Positions 59,182 through 59,380 of a DNA stretch of 59,380 bases are shown piece by piece. Origin of the DNA: Sporolituus thermophilus DSM 23256 (GTDB taxonomy: Bacteria > Bacillota > Negativicutes > Sporomusales > Thermosinaceae); the NCBI RefSeq assembly GCF_900102435.1, contig NZ_FNBU01000018.1, forward strand, positions 1 to 59,380. Reading direction: 5' to 3'. Position 1 is the stretch's first letter, and the number at the start of each line of letters is the position of its first letter. Position numbers and translations under genes: made by a program. The notes under the pieces were generated by a model. It did not search any database and was not told where the DNA came from. It saw only the letters and a program-made list of their open reading frames with translations.

Positions 59182-59380
59182 ATGACAGTATTTATTCGAT
59201 ATATCAAAGAGGTTATCCTTTCGAAGTTGGAAGAAGACGAGAAAGAATTTGAGCGTTTATTGTATGAGATGGATTTTCAGAAATTTGAGCGGCTGTTACA
59301 AAATAAACTACATGACGTAGGGCGCACGATCGTCAAGGCGGTTTTAGAAAAAATGGACCAGCTGATCAAACAAGATAAGA
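59182..59380 (+). CDS. N-terminus of a probable ISLre2-type transposase (partial)
   Basis: The first 66 residues are visible: MTVFIRYIKEVILSKLEED, then a charged helical stretch with FQKFERLLQNKLHDVGRTIVKAVLEKMDQLIKQ. This resembles the helical start of ISLre2/UPF0236-type transposases, as I remember them, but the catalytic part is outside the window. The ATG comes directly after the hairpin's 3' arm. The family call is tentative. Confidence 0.45.
   Translation, partial: MTVFIRYIKEVILSKLEEDEKEFERLLYEMDFQKFERLLQNKLHDVGRTIVKAVLEKMDQLIKQDK

Larger units (their letters stand above)
59118..59380 (+). mobile_element. Left part of an insertion sequence, cut by the window edge
   Basis: A long hairpin (59118-59181) directly precedes a transposase-like reading frame that runs off the window. 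The base composition is AT-rich and unlike the bio operon. The true left end of the element is not certain; it may begin near 59090. Confidence 0.5.

Overview
The window is a GC-rich, gene-dense stretch of bacterial chromosome. Its genes point to a flagellated, largely anaerobic Firmicute (Bacillota). It has a Bacillus-like order of late flagellar genes, hpf, ftsEX, ctpB, a minJ-like gene and uvrBA. It also carries rubredoxin, a cytochrome bd oxidase with its CydDC exporter, an Rrf2 regulator, a BirA-type biotin operator and the pimelate-dependent (BioW) biotin route. A Negativicutes (Sporomusaceae-like) host is my best guess, but it rests on overall resemblance, not on a marker gene. No rRNA, tRNA or CRISPR array was seen.

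Layout. 1-7100 is an accessory, decaying region: small hypothetical genes, an AAA/DUF4143 ATPase, remnants of DUF4160/DUF2442 and DUF6922/AbiEii-like modules, DUF488, DUF2225, and two divergent coiled-coil paralogues, all peppered with short repeats. 7169-14770 (minus strand) holds pfkA and an Rrf2-cydABDC operon, whose promoter overlaps a perfect 20-bp palindrome. 14997-19350 carries an Nramp transporter and flaG-fliD-fliS-fliT behind a sigma-28-like promoter. 19400-25350 has a roughly 290-nt structured leader RNA (candidate raiA motif) before a zinc-ribbon gene, an amino-acid ABC transporter with two tandem binding proteins, a cold-shock gene, and hpf with a sigma-H-like promoter. 25600-39800 holds an M50 protease, ftsEX, a PG hydrolase, ctpA, a MinJ-like PDZ protein, uvrB, uvrA, uvrC and mobA. 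39800-40640 is a long non-coding stretch with a degenerate 41-46 bp tandem repeat ending in a perfect terminator. 40637-53240 is mixed metabolism: lemA/TPM, rubredoxin, a DUF3231 protein, an FMN hydroxyacid-type enzyme, hisC, a sulfonate/nitrate-type ABC transporter, MGMT, a YvlD-like membrane protein, a HAD phosphatase, an M20 amidohydrolase and glycerate kinase. 53274-58900 is a complete BirA-controlled biotin operon (bioB, an unrecognised membrane protein, bioW, bioF, bioD, bioA). The right edge cuts into an insertion sequence.

What stands out is repeat ecology. At least five short-repeat families fill intergenic space: R1 (palindrome-rich, ends AACCGCAAAG/CTTTGCGGTT), R2 (GTCAGGCTTGACTTATTTT), R3 (GGGACGGTTCTCGTGACA plus hairpin), R4 (heptamer GGTATGA) and R5 (purine-rich GGAAAGTGG). 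Copies of R2, R3 and R5 sit exactly on gene 3' ends and supply terminal codons and stop codons. The strongest candidates for something undescribed are the 40.1-40.5 kb tandem-repeat transcript candidate, the leader RNA at 19.4 kb, the membrane protein inside the bio operon, and the 40-residue Cys-containing ORF at 42.1 kb.
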